64,000 bases of DNA from Psychrobacter arenosus (GTDB taxonomy: Bacteria; Pseudomonadota; Gammaproteobacteria; Pseudomonadales; Moraxellaceae), in the NCBI RefSeq assembly GCF_904848165.1, contig NZ_LR884459.1:1054001-1118000 (forward strand), in the 5' to 3' direction. The first letter of the stretch is position 1. Each line of letters starts with the position of its first letter. The notes under the pieces are model-generated. The model made no database searches. It had not been told where the DNA came from and was given only the letters and a program-made list of their open reading frames with translations. Made by a program: the position numbers and the translations under genes. Of this stretch, positions 35,047 through 43,138 are shown piece by piece.

Positions 35047-35319
35047 ATGAACATTACAATTTCTATTCCCGATGAAATAGCGAAAGATTATCTAGGTAAA
35101 AACCTTGAACAGCAGATGACATTAAGCTTTGTGATTGATCAATATCGTCAAGGTCATCTCACTTTAAGACAAGCTCGTACTTGGGCGCAGTTAGAAGAAA
35201 CTGAGTTCCTGACTCAATGCCAACTGCGTGGCGTCAGCCGGCAAACTTATGCTTCTGAAGCAGATTTGCTCAATGAGCTTACTCGATTACAAAACAACTT
35301 TCCTACTTCGCAATTGTGA
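35047..35319 (+). CDS. Small UPF0175-like (antitoxin-type) protein
   Basis: A 90-residue protein: M-N-I-T-I-S-I-P-D-E-I, then a helix-turn-helix-like stretch Y-R-Q-G-H-L-T-L-R-Q-A-R-T-W-A-Q-L-E-E-T-E-F. This fits the UPF0175 pattern, in which small DNA-binding proteins are often antitoxins for PIN-domain toxins. No toxin gene adjoins: the next gene is orn on the opposite strand. The start may instead be ATG 35026 (seven more residues), but its AAGG is only one base away, while the family start fits ATG 35047. Call it an orphan family member. Confidence 0.55.
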   Translation: MNITISIPDEIAKDYLGKNLEQQMTLSFVIDQYRQGHLTLRQARTWAQLEETEFLTQCQLRGVSRQTYASEADLLNELTRLQNNFPTSQL

Positions 35320-35342
35320 TTATCATTTGCCACAAATAATTA

Positions 35343-35376
35343 AGGTGCTACTCACCCAAATGGATGAATAGCACCT
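35343..35376. terminator. Hairpin between UPF0175 gene and orn
   Basis: AGGTGCTA (35343-35350) and TAGCACCT (35369-35376) form a perfect 8-bp stem with extra pairs inside. It lies between convergent genes and probably ends both transcripts, although T-runs are short. Confidence 0.55.
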
Positions 35377-35402
35377 CAATAATAAACACCAGAACTTTAA
35401 GC

Positions 35403-35993
35403 CTACTTCTCTAACAAATTAAAGAAGTGGGTGCGGTAGTGTTTAAGCTCGCGAATCGAGTCACGGATATCGTCCATGGCCAGATGGCTGCCGTTTTTCT
35501 CAAAACTACGTAAAATGTCAGGGCGCCAGCGGAAGCACAACTCTTTAATCGACGACACATCCAAGTTGCGATAATGGAAAAAGCGCTCAAGCTCAGGCAT
35601 TTGCCGCGCCATAAAACGGCGATCTTGGCAGATGGAGTTGCCACACATGGGCGACTTGCCCGCATCCACCCATTTATTCAAAAAGGCGATGGTCTCAGCT
35701 TCTGCTTGCTCAAGCGTCACTGTACTGCGGCGCACGCGATCTATCAAGCCGGATTGACCATGCTGCTTGGTATTCCAATCATCCATGCCATTGAGCTTTT
35801 GATCCGAGACTTTGATAGCAAAGACTGGCCCTTCAGCGAGAATGTTTAAATCTTGATCGGTAACAATAGTGGCGATCTCAATGATTTCATCGTTCAGGGT
35901 ATCGAGACCCGTCATTTCTAAATCTATCCACACCAGCCCTTTTTTACCTTCGTTCTTAATCTTGATTTTGTTGGGGTGGTCGGTCGTGGCCAT
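35403..35993 (-). CDS. orn: Oligoribonuclease
   Basis: DEDDh 3'-5' exoribonuclease that degrades 2-5-mer RNAs and linear dinucleotides such as pGpG. The 196-residue product has [12 protein letters not shown] (first Asp-Glu), [10 protein letters not shown] (third Asp), and [13 protein letters not shown] (His-Asp). The start ATG at 35993 has AGGAAAG 4 bases upstream, and about 18 charged residues precede the usual first strand. It is divergent from rsgA, a common neighbour in gammaproteobacteria. Confidence 0.95.
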   Translation of the reverse strand: MATTDHPNKIKIKNEGKKGLVWIDLEMTGLDTLNDEIIEIATIVTDQDLNILAEGPVFAIKVSDQKLNGMDDWNTKQHGQSGLIDRVRRSTVTLEQAEAETIAFLNKWVDAGKSPMCGNSICQDRRFMARQMPELERFFHYRNLDVSSIKELCFRWRPDILRSFEKNGSHLAMDDIRDSIRELKHYRTHFFNLLEK

Positions 35994-36393
35994 ATGCTTT
36001 CCTATTCATCATGCGATGTTATAAAACGGGGTTATTAAATTAAGTTATGAAACTGACTTATACAACTTGCTGAGCTTTAAAATTGCAGGGGGTTTTGCCA
36101 TTATAAAGGCTAAATTGCTGAGATAAGCAGCTTGCTACCCTTGCGAAACACCACCCCTGCCTAAATATAGCTACCCTATAGCTTAAGCCGCGCTATTTTC
36201 TATAACACTCTTTAAGCCCTATACCTCTAGCCATTTGCCCTCTCTAGGTACAAATAATGAGATAAGGAACTGAGGTATAAAATGGGCAAAACCTATACGA
36301 TAAGCGGTGTATGTTAGCAAATTTTCACGGTACACTGAGTTAAATTTGTTATTGCAAAAATAATTGGGATATTCGCATGAAAGGTTATAAATA
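35994..36393. other. Divergent intergenic region between orn and rsgA
   Basis: 400 bases with the promoters of orn (minus) and rsgA (plus). A minus-strand frame of about 95 codons starting inside rsgA has no ribosome binding site or family resemblance. No RNA gene seen. Confidence 0.4.
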
Positions 36394-37539
36394 ATGGCAT
36401 TAATTCGAAAACGCAAACTGACCAAACAGCAGATTCGCCGTATCGAAAAGCAACAACTCGACCAGCAAGACAGCTTGGATGACAGCCTAATGGATGGCGT
36501 CGTCATGGCGCACTATGGCAAACAGTTGGAAGTGCAGATTACTAGCCTGCCCAACGTCATCCCAGAAAAGCCGGAAGTGGCCGCAGATGACCCCGACCCT
36601 TTTTGGCAGCCTATCGAACTGCATGATATTTGGCGCTGTCACGCCCGTACTAACCTGCCGATGTTGGTCGCCGGGGACCATGTGCGCTGGATTGCGGACT
36701 CGAATACCGGGTTTGGCCGGATTGAATCGGTAGCGCCGCGTACTTCCTTAGTGTCGCGCCCTGACCGTTATCATAAGCTCAAACCTGTCGCTGCTAATGT
36801 CGATATTCTCGCCATTGTCTTTGCGCCATTACCGATGGCTGCGCCTAGCTTAATCGACCGCTATCTTGTCGTCTGCCACCATGCAGGTGTACGGCCACTA
36901 TTGGTATTAAATAAAGCCGATTTACTTGCGCAAGAAGCTTATGCTTCAGTACAGACGCTATTGGATGACTACGAGGCTTTGGGCTATGAGACAGTATTAA
37001 CCTCAGTAGATTGCCCTGAAAATTTACTCAGTCAGCAGTCTACTGAAACCTCTGCTAGTAATGGCAAAGAAGACGTTATCTCACAGCAAGGGTTACAGGC
37101 TTTAAAGGCTAAAATTGACCATAAACTGGTTATCTTTGCAGGACAATCTGGCGTGGGCAAGAGTACCTTGATTAACGCCCTACTGCCTGAGTCTGAGCAA
37201 AGCGTCAACGTGATTTCGGAAAACTCTAAATTGGGTCAGCATACCACCACGACCAGCAGACTTTTACCTTTTGTCACTGAAGACTTAAGCCAAGGCGGTA
37301 TTGTCGATACCCCTGGCATTCGCGAATATGGTATTTGGCATTTGACCCCAGACGATATTATCTCTGGTTTTATCGAGTTAGCTCCCTTATCCGCTGAGTG
37401 TAAATTCCGCGATTGCAAACATACGCAAAACGCCAAAGGCTGCGCGCTTTGGGAAGCAGTTGAGAATGGCGAAGTTTTACAACGCCGCGTTGAGAACTTA
37501 GTGGTGTTGCAAGCAGAAGCGGATACGAAAGACTACTAA
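36394..37539 (+). CDS. rsgA: Ribosome small-subunit GTPase RsgA
   Basis: Circularly permuted GTPase that checks and releases RbfA from the maturing 30S subunit. The 381-residue product has an N-terminal OB-fold, then G4 L-N-K-A-D (about 171), G1 G-Q-S-G-V-G-K-S-T-L (about 250), G2/G3 with T-T-T-S and D-T-P-G, and a C-terminal zinc knuckle with C-K-F-R-D-C-K-H ... G-C-A-L. It is longer than typical (about 350) owing to a Ser/Gln/Thr insert near 210-235. AAAGGT lies 8 bases before the ATG. Confidence 0.95.
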   Translation: MALIRKRKLTKQQIRRIEKQQLDQQDSLDDSLMDGVVMAHYGKQLEVQITSLPNVIPEKPEVAADDPDPFWQPIELHDIWRCHARTNLPMLVAGDHVRWIADSNTGFGRIESVAPRTSLVSRPDRYHKLKPVAANVDILAIVFAPLPMAAPSLIDRYLVVCHHAGVRPLLVLNKADLLAQEAYASVQTLLDDYEALGYETVLTSVDCPENLLSQQSTETSASNGKEDVISQQGLQALKAKIDHKLVIFAGQSGVGKSTLINALLPESEQSVNVISENSKLGQHTTTTSRLLPFVTEDLSQGGIVDTPGIREYGIWHLTPDDIISGFIELAPLSAECKFRDCKHTQNAKGCALWEAVENGEVLQRRVENLVVLQAEADTKDY

Positions 37540-37785
37540 AGCAAAATATCAGTGCGGAGTATGATGACAACTGCGTTAGTCTATTAGCTTTTAATGCAAT
37601 TGGGCTAGCTTGTCGGTATAATGCGCACTGTTGATTATATTTACCGGTATTTACTGCCCTTTTCTTAGCCAAGTTAGTCTAATAATAGACGCCTATTGTG
37701 TCTGGTTAGCTCGCTTGCCAAGTATGATATTAGGTCATTAGCAGGAATTTTCGGTAAAGCGCACGCTCACTATTGGAGGTAAGTT

Positions 37786-38235
37786 TTGGATTTTAGTCGT
37801 TGGTTTGATTTCATGGGCAACCACCCTTTCCTATTTGGACTGTTGGGTGTGCTTATTGTCTTGTTTTTCACTATTGAAAATAAACGCAGTGGCAAAAAAG
37901 TTTCTCCCAATACTTTGGGGATGATGGTGAACTCCCAAAATGCACAGTTGATCGATGTGCGCGCCAAAAATAAATTTGAGACCGGCTATATTCAAGGCAG
38001 CCGCAACATTCCCTTTACCCAATTAAAAGACCGTATGGACGAAATCCGTGCGATCGAAAACCCAATTATCATTATTTGTGATATGGGTGTCCAGGCAGGT
38101 GCCGCTGTACAATTGATTGGTAAAGACAATGTCTTTCGTTTAGAAGGCGGTATCAATGGTTGGCAAGCTGCCGGTATGCCACTCGTCGGTGCCAAAGGCG
38201 GTAACAAAAAGCCTGTATTGAGTAAAAGCAAATAG
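37786..38235 (+). CDS. Membrane-anchored rhodanese-like protein
   Basis: A 149-residue protein with one N-terminal membrane segment (13-31) and a rhodanese domain (40-140): L-I-D-V-R-A-K-N-K-F-E-T-G-Y-I-Q-G-S, then I-I-I-I-C98-D-M-G with the active Cys98. Start is a TTG with a very strong site, GGAGGT and 5-base spacing. It corresponds to YibN of E. coli, which also precedes grxC and secB. It may carry sulfane sulfur at the membrane; the substrate is unknown. It is first in a co-directional group of three. Confidence 0.9.
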   Translation: MDFSRWFDFMGNHPFLFGLLGVLIVLFFTIENKRSGKKVSPNTLGMMVNSQNAQLIDVRAKNKFETGYIQGSRNIPFTQLKDRMDEIRAIENPIIIICDMGVQAGAAVQLIGKDNVFRLEGGINGWQAAGMPLVGAKGGNKKPVLSKSK

Positions 38236-38398
38236 ATATTGAATAAATCTGGATTACCCCCATGTTAACGGTAGTCCAAAGAAATAGTCGCTATCCATAA
38301 CTTATCATCTTGTATTACTTCTAGTTGTTCAGTTGATGCTTTATAAATAAACGCCTGTTTTTTATTCGCCATTTATTCATTTCTCCCAAGGAGCTCTT

Positions 38399-38662
38399 AT
38401 GACCGTCCCTGTTATCGTTTACTCTACCCCTATCTGCCCATACTGCTCAAATGCCAAGCAATTATTAACGTCTAAAGGCGTTGAGTATCAAGAGATTGGT
38501 ATGCACGACATGAGCCGTGAAGAGCGTATGGAATTGATGCAAAAAACCAATAACTACCGCACTGTGCCGCAAATCTTTGTGGGTGACACTTTCGTTGGTG
38601 GTTTTGATGAGTTGAACAAGTTAAACCAAGCAGGTAAGCTTGATGAGATGTTAAACGCTTAA
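38399..38662 (+). CDS. grxC: Glutaredoxin 3
   Basis: Small 87-residue dithiol glutaredoxin: S-T-P-I-C-P-Y-C near residues 10-14 gives the C-P-Y-C active site, followed by T-V-P-Q-I-F-V-G (cis-Pro, glutathione site) and G-G-F-D-E-L. It reduces protein and ribonucleotide-reductase disulfides in the cytosol with glutathione. AAGGAG precedes the ATG with 6 bases spacing. It sits between the rhodanese and secB genes, the conserved gammaproteobacterial order. Confidence 0.96.
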   Translation: MTVPVIVYSTPICPYCSNAKQLLTSKGVEYQEIGMHDMSREERMELMQKTNNYRTVPQIFVGDTFVGGFDELNKLNQAGKLDEMLNA

Positions 38663-38725
38663 TTTGCCGCTTAGCAATTCTCATTTATTACTATAAATTA
38701 TAATACTTATTTTAAGGAGCAACCC

Positions 38726-39172
38726 ATGGCTGACGAACAAGCCCAACCACAGCTAGCTTTAGAGCGTATTTATGTAAAAGATATGTCTTTAGAAGTGCCT
38801 GGCGCTGAAGTTTTCACTAAAGAGTGGAACCCAGAGCTCGACATCAACTTGTCTAGCAATGCTGACAAATTAGATGACGACCATTATCAAGTAGTCCTAA
38901 CTGTAAACGTTACGGCGAAGAACTCTGACACTACAGCTTTTATCGCTGAAGTCCATCAGGCGGGTATTTTCTTATTGCAAAATATCCCTGAAGATCAAAT
39001 TGGTCAGATCCTAGGGGCTTATTGCCCGAATGTCTTGTTCCCATACGCTCGTGAAGTCATCAGCGACATCGTGACGCGTGGCAGCTTCCCACAGCTATTG
39101 CTTGCTCCGGTTAACTTTGACCAAGCTTATGCGCAAAGCCAACAGCAAATCGCTGGTGAAGGCAACGCTTAA
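38726..39172 (+). CDS. secB: Protein-export chaperone SecB
   Basis: Tetrameric cytosolic chaperone that keeps preproteins unfolded and hands them to SecA. The 148-residue product has [16 protein letters not shown], the tetramer-forming strands, and [15 protein letters not shown] near 112. The strong site AAGGAG precedes the ATG. It follows grxC after 63 bases. The expected gpsA does not follow; instead a terminator and two repeat copies separate it from adk. Confidence 0.97.
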   Translation: MADEQAQPQLALERIYVKDMSLEVPGAEVFTKEWNPELDINLSSNADKLDDDHYQVVLTVNVTAKNSDTTAFIAEVHQAGIFLLQNIPEDQIGQILGAYCPNVLFPYAREVISDIVTRGSFPQLLLAPVNFDQAYAQSQQQIAGEGNA

Positions 39173-39222
39173 GCCTAGCTTGATGTATAGCTAGCTGAGT
39201 TACCGAATAGCTTATTTTGAAG

Positions 39223-39253
39223 ACCGTCAGGCTTATTGCTTGGCGGTTTTTTT
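39223..39253 (+). terminator. Rho-independent terminator after secB
   Basis: ACCGTCAGGC (39223-39232) pairs with GCTTGGCGGT (39238-39247) including two G-U pairs, followed by seven T. Confidence 0.75.
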
Positions 39254-39262
39254 GTGGGTGGT

Positions 39263-39379
39263 TTTTGGACTTTTAAAACAAAATCCTCCCCAACCCTCCT
39301 TTACAAAGGAGGGGGCGTTCTTAATTAAATGGTGTGCTTTTAAGTCTCCCTTTTTTAAAAAGAGATTTAGAGGGATTTT
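39263..39379. repeat. 117-bp dispersed repeat, copy 1
   Basis: Very similar to 39418-39534. It contains the palindrome CCCTCCTT-tac-AAGGAGGG and a partly decayed second hairpin (TCTCCC...AAGAGA). It is bounded by near-inverse AAATCCTC and GAGGGATTT. No coding potential. Looks like a small palindromic intergenic (MITE-like) repeat. Confidence 0.8.
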
Positions 39380-39417
39380 AGCTCATAAAGATTGATTGGC
39401 AGTATTCTATAGGCAGC

Positions 39418-39534
39418 TTTTGGACTTTAAAAAACAAATCCTCCCCAGCCCTCCTTTACAAAGGAGGGAGCGTTCTGAATTAAATGGTGTGCTTTCAAGT
39501 CTCCCTTTTTTAAAGGGAGATTTAGAGGGATTTA
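39418..39534. repeat. 117-bp dispersed repeat, copy 2
   Basis: Near-identical second copy in the same orientation, 155 bases after copy 1. Both hairpins are intact here: CCCTCCTTT-ac-AAAGGAGGG near 39449-39468 and TCTCCCTTT-ttt-AAAGGGAGA (39500-39520). A short plus-strand frame crossing it is not considered a gene. Confidence 0.8.
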
Positions 39535-39548
39535 AAATCAACGCCCAT

Positions 39549-39582
39549 AAAAAACCCCAACCACCAAAGCAGTCAGGGTTTC
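39549..39582 (-). terminator. Likely terminator after adk
   Basis: On the minus strand, AAACCC pairs with GGGTTT around a loop of about 18 bases, followed by more T. The stem is short, but the position 35 bases after the adk stop fits. Confidence 0.45.
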
Positions 39583-39615
39583 TATAAATACTGTCTTACT
39601 AACCACTCATAAAGC

Positions 39616-40266
39616 TTAGTCTAAAGCAGATAGGATTTGCTCTTTTACCGTTTCAATACCTTGAGTACCATCAAACTGATGATAATGCGGCGCTGCCCCA
39701 CTCTCTTTAGCTTTGTCTTGATAGAAACCCACTAGCGTAGAAGTCTGCTCATGGTAAGTCGCTAGGCGCTCACGAATCACTTCTTCTTTATCGTCATCAC
39801 GTTGAATCAGCTCTTCACCAGTCACATCATCCAAGCCTTCGTTTTTAGGTGGATTGTGCTGTAAATGATAGACACGACCCGAGCCTGGATGCTGACGACG
39901 GCCTGATAGACGCTGGACAATCTCGTCATCCGGTACGCGGATTTCTACCACATTATCAATCTCTACCCCAGCATCCGCTAAAGCTTGCGCTTGAGGGATA
40001 GTACGCGGGAAACCGTCAAAAATACAGCCATTCACACAATCAGGCTTTGCGATACGTTCTTTTACTAGGTTGATGATCAAGTCATCCGATACCAGTCCGC
40101 CAGCTTTCATAACGTCTTGAGCTTTACGGCCCAACTCACTGCCTTCTTTGATAGCAGCGCGAAGCATATCGCCGGTAGAAATTTGCGGAATATCAAACTT
40201 TTTAGAGATAAATTGCGCCTGAGTGCCCTTACCGGCGCCTGGTGGCCCTAACAAAATAATACGCAT
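39616..40266 (-). CDS. adk: Adenylate kinase
   Basis: Balances AMP, ADP and ATP in the cytoplasm. The 216-residue product has [15 protein letters not shown] (P-loop at 7-15), the AMP-binding [18 protein letters not shown], and a long-type LID region ([10 protein letters not shown] ... N-P-P-K) without the four zinc-binding Cys. The start is ATG 40266 or the preceding ATG 40269, with AAGGA about 9 bases upstream; the eleven codons before that are not supported. Confidence 0.96.
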   Translation of the reverse strand: MRIILLGPPGAGKGTQAQFISKKFDIPQISTGDMLRAAIKEGSELGRKAQDVMKAGGLVSDDLIINLVKERIAKPDCVNGCIFDGFPRTIPQAQALADAGVEIDNVVEIRVPDDEIVQRLSGRRQHPGSGRVYHLQHNPPKNEGLDDVTGEELIQRDDDKEEVIRERLATYHEQTSTLVGFYQDKAKESGAAPHYHQFDGTQGIETVKEQILSALD

Positions 40267-40269
40267 CAT

Positions 40270-40676
40270 ACTTGCTTGTCCTTTTCTAGGTTGTATCAAT
40301 ACTCACAAATGTTACCCGAATACCTTACCTTGTGAGGGGTTAAAGCTCAAGTAATTTTCGCAGTAGTTGATAATCGCTTTTTAAATTATGGTCATTGATA
40401 GCAGTCGGTACTGTAAAAGCCGCCTTATATTACCCTAATAAAGCCGCTTATCCGCATAAAAATTGTGCGTACTATGATAAAAATTGGTTATATTTCACTG
40501 AATAGCTTTTGGTGTAAGCCAATCTAGGCTGGTCAAAGACTAGGGTAGTTAAAGATTAGGCTAGTAACTCATTTATATAGCAAAAATTAAGGGATTAAAA
40601 GACTGAGCTAATAACCCCTTAAGTTAAGTGGCTCACTTATTGTTTAAATAAGCCACTAAGCTAAGCCAAGCCATAC
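40270..40676. other. Intergenic region between ccmI and adk
   Basis: About 407 bases with the adk promoter (minus strand). An imperfect hairpin at 40625-40659 (AGTGGC...TTATT / AATAA...GCCACT) could end the ccm transcript, since it lies just after the ccmI stop. No ORF or RNA gene seen. Confidence 0.45.
40625..40659 (-). terminator. Possible terminator of the ccmFGHI operon
   Basis: AGTGGC...TTATT and AATAA...GCCACT form a two-part stem with a four-base bulge, 18 bases after the ccmI stop. There is no clear T-run, so it may serve as an mRNA 3'-end structure. Confidence 0.4.
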
Positions 40677-41954
40677 TTAAGGTACTTGACTGTTAATTTC
40701 AATATTCACCTGCTTCTGATCTTTGGGTAATACTACAGGGTTAGCCGATAAATCGCCGGACTGACTGATAGCGTTGCCAGATTGGCTGACTCGGGCCGTT
40801 AAGACCAACTGCTCACCAGCTGTACGGGCGCTCTCCAAAGTGCGATCGGGCATCATAGCATCGGCATCGCTTAGATTAATAGCGATACTGCCATTGGTCA
40901 GACTAGTGACCGGGATACGCTTCGCCGCATACGGTGGTCCACCAGCCGCCGCACGAATCGCCACAAACAAGACATCTTCCGCTTTAATCAGCGGCAGTAA
41001 GCTTGGATTAACACTGACGTTGACCGCTACGCCCGCTGAAGCTTGTTCTTGTTGCATAGCAATATTGGCTTTAAGCTCATCTAAGCTCGCCAAAGCTGAG
41101 GTATGGTCGCCCGGCTTTTGCGCAATACTAGCGCGCAATTTACGTATCCACCCTTGCGCCTGCTCAAAATTACCTGCACGCGCCTCACCCATAGCCAAGA
41201 GCATTTGTGCGCCCTCATGGTCAGGCTGCTTTTGTAAGACGCCTTGCAAGACACGGCGGCTGCTTTCATCGAGACTGCCGCCTTTAGCAAAGAAGCTAAT
41301 CTGCGCATAAGTGGTTGCAATACCGATATCATCAGGAGATAGACGATAAGCTCTAGATAGGGCTTCTAGCGCTGAATCGGTAGCTTCTAACGATAAAAAT
41401 AACTCGGACAAACGCATCCAACGGTCCGGATCATCTGCATGACTATAAACGTTGGTCTGCATCGCAGAAATTAGTGCTGTACCGTCTTCAACGGCCCACT
41501 CGGGTGGCTGATCAATCTTACCCGTTAGTAAGTCATCAGCGACTTGGCCTACGCTATCTTGAGCATGCCACATTTTAAACACATCACTGCGATCGCTAAT
41601 CAAGTAATAAGCTAGACCTGCCAAAATAGGCACCCAGATCATAATGATAAGACGACTTTTAATCCCTGGCGAATTCATAGGGGTGGCTTGCTGTTCAGCG
41701 GCGATTAACTGGCGCTCAAGCTCGGTCTTTTGCACTTGATACTGACTTTCATTAATCACGCCCGTGTCTCTGTCCGTCACAATCTCCGCCAAGCGTGACT
41801 TAAACACGTCGATATTAATATCAACCAACTGGTTGTCTACCTGATCCATTTTACTGCTGGAGCGCAACCAAGGAACAATGACAATCAATGCCAACAGCAG
41901 CGCGATCAATAGGCTTAAGGAAATAAATAGCCCTAGCGTTGAAAATACACTCAT
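40677..41954 (-). CDS. ccmI: Cytochrome c biogenesis protein CcmI
   Basis: Membrane protein that holds apocytochrome c for haem ligation. The 425-residue product has an N-terminal membrane segment (10-30), a cytoplasmic loop with N-I-D-V-F-K-S-R-L-A-E-I typical of CcmI, and a second membrane segment (105-122). A periplasmic TPR region (150-310) and a C-terminal beta-type domain with V-F-V-A-I-R-A / G-P-P-Y-A-A-K-R-I-P-V (about 325-400) follow. Its ATG overlaps the ccmH stop (ATGA), so the two are translationally coupled. Last gene of ccmF-G-H-I. Confidence 0.92.
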   Translation of the reverse strand: MSVFSTLGLFISLSLLIALLLALIVIVPWLRSSSKMDQVDNQLVDINIDVFKSRLAEIVTDRDTGVINESQYQVQKTELERQLIAAEQQATPMNSPGIKSRLIIMIWVPILAGLAYYLISDRSDVFKMWHAQDSVGQVADDLLTGKIDQPPEWAVEDGTALISAMQTNVYSHADDPDRWMRLSELFLSLEATDSALEALSRAYRLSPDDIGIATTYAQISFFAKGGSLDESSRRVLQGVLQKQPDHEGAQMLLAMGEARAGNFEQAQGWIRKLRASIAQKPGDHTSALASLDELKANIAMQQEQASAGVAVNVSVNPSLLPLIKAEDVLFVAIRAAAGGPPYAAKRIPVTSLTNGSIAINLSDADAMMPDRTLESARTAGEQLVLTARVSQSGNAISQSGDLSANPVVLPKDQKQVNIEINSQVP

Positions 41955-42562
41955 GACGATGCCCCTTTTTCTTGACTACTTGGATCGTCTTGACCGATAG
42001 CAGTGGTATGGTTTAACGGTGTTTTTTGCTCTGCTGCTGGTTGCTGCTCAGCAGGCGTCTTACTGGCGGTACGACTGGCCAAAAGGCGGTCTAAAGTGGC
42101 TTGCTCCTCTGGCGAGAGTTGCCCGCGACCTTTGGAAGTATCGACCACGGTGTTGCTGCGATGGCGACGGCGTTGGGTGCGCCAGAACCAACCGCCCAAG
42201 ATTAAGATAAGCAATAAAGGAGGAAAGAACCACAGCACCCAAGTTGACGGGCGCACTGGTGGCTTATAGCTGATAAAGTCCCCGTAACGCTCTTGCATAA
42301 ATTGACGAATCTCAGCATCCGTACGCCCATCTTGAATCATGTCGTAGGTCTTTTGCTTAAGGTCTTGGGCAATAGGCGCATCTGAGCCTGCCAAGTTTTG
42401 GTTCTGACATTTGGGGCAGCGAAACTCTTCGATTAGCCCGCGATACTGCGCTTCTTGCTGATCACTTTTAAACTCATAAACCTCGATTTCAGCATAGCTG
42501 GTCATAGGCATAAAAGTCGCCGAAGCTGCTAGTAGCAGTAAAATATTTATTAGGGCTTTCAT
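41951..42562 (-). CDS. ccmH: Cytochrome c maturation thiol protein CcmH
   Basis: Membrane-anchored periplasmic thiol-oxidoreductase that reduces the CxxCH Cys of apocytochrome c. The 203-residue product has a signal peptide, E-F-R-C-P-K-C-Q-N-Q-N-L-A-G-S-D-A-P-I-A (active-site CxxC), the helix R-Q-F-M-Q-E-R-Y-G-D-F-I, and a membrane segment (105-127). The tail is cytoplasmic and Gln/Thr/Pro-rich. I chose ATG 42562 (GGAGG 7 bases upstream) over ATG 42568, whose GGAGG would be one base away. It overlaps the ccmG stop by 4 bases (ATGA). Confidence 0.94.
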   Translation of the reverse strand: MKALINILLLLAASATFMPMTSYAEIEVYEFKSDQQEAQYRGLIEEFRCPKCQNQNLAGSDAPIAQDLKQKTYDMIQDGRTDAEIRQFMQERYGDFISYKPPVRPSTWVLWFFPPLLLILILGGWFWRTQRRRHRSNTVVDTSKGRGQLSPEEQATLDRLLASRTASKTPAEQQPAAEQKTPLNHTTAIGQDDPSSQEKGASS

Positions 42563-43137
42563 CGACATGCCTCCTCAATACTCGACTTATCGCTATTCGC
42601 TTTATTCAGCACCATCATGCAAGGCGCCATACGCTCTTGCCAATTGACCTCATTCACCTCACCCACGATGTGCTGACGAATGACCCCTTTGCCATCTACG
42701 ACGAAGGTCTCAGGAGCACCGGTCAAGCCTAAATCTAAGGCAAACTGTCCTGATTTATCTTGCACCGATAACAGATACGGGTCGCCACGCCCATTGAGAT
42801 AATTTAGCGCATCGCCAATCTCATCTTTATAGTTGACGCCAACGATATCGACACCGCGCTCTTTTAGCTCTAAAAGAAAGGGATGCTCAACGATACACGT
42901 TGGGCACCATGAGCCCCAGATATTGATTAAATAAGGCTTATTTGGCAGCTGTGAGGTCTTTATCGTCCGTGAAGTATCCGACAATAAAGGCAGCTCAAAA
43001 GTGGGTACAGGACGCTCTAAGGCGGTATTGGTCTCAATCTCGGTTGGCTTTCCTAAGCGAAAAAACAACATTATGATCAGACCAATAAACACAATCAATG
43101 GAATCAAAAACCAAAGCTTTAACTGCTGCTTTTCCAT
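42559..43137 (-). CDS. ccmG: Thiol:disulfide interchange protein CcmG/DsbE
   Basis: Membrane-tethered periplasmic thioredoxin that passes reductant to CcmH/apocytochrome. The 192-residue product has one N-terminal membrane segment (8-28), then the thioredoxin fold with N-I-W-G-S-W-C-P-T-C active site and G-V-N-Y-K-D, and the cis-Pro region G-A-P-E-T-F-V-V-D-G. The start at ATG 43137 has GGAGAG 7 bases upstream and follows the ccmF stop after one base. It overlaps ccmH by ATGA. It is part of a tight operon. Confidence 0.95.
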   Translation of the reverse strand: MEKQQLKLWFLIPLIVFIGLIIMLFFRLGKPTEIETNTALERPVPTFELPLLSDTSRTIKTSQLPNKPYLINIWGSWCPTCIVEHPFLLELKERGVDIVGVNYKDEIGDALNYLNGRGDPYLLSVQDKSGQFALDLGLTGAPETFVVDGKGVIRQHIVGEVNEVNWQERMAPCMMVLNKANSDKSSIEEACR

Positions 43138-43138
43138 G

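Noticed and set aside
35026..35319. Toxin-antitoxin pair
   Set aside because: The small UPF0175-like gene has no adjacent toxin frame; orn on the other strand is a housekeeping gene.
36219..36506. 95-codon minus-strand frame overlapping the rsgA start
   Set aside because: Overlaps a secure gene and has no family match or ribosome binding site.
39396..39587. 63-codon plus-strand frame across the second 117-bp repeat
   Set aside because: Lies inside a palindromic repeat and its translation is repeat-derived.
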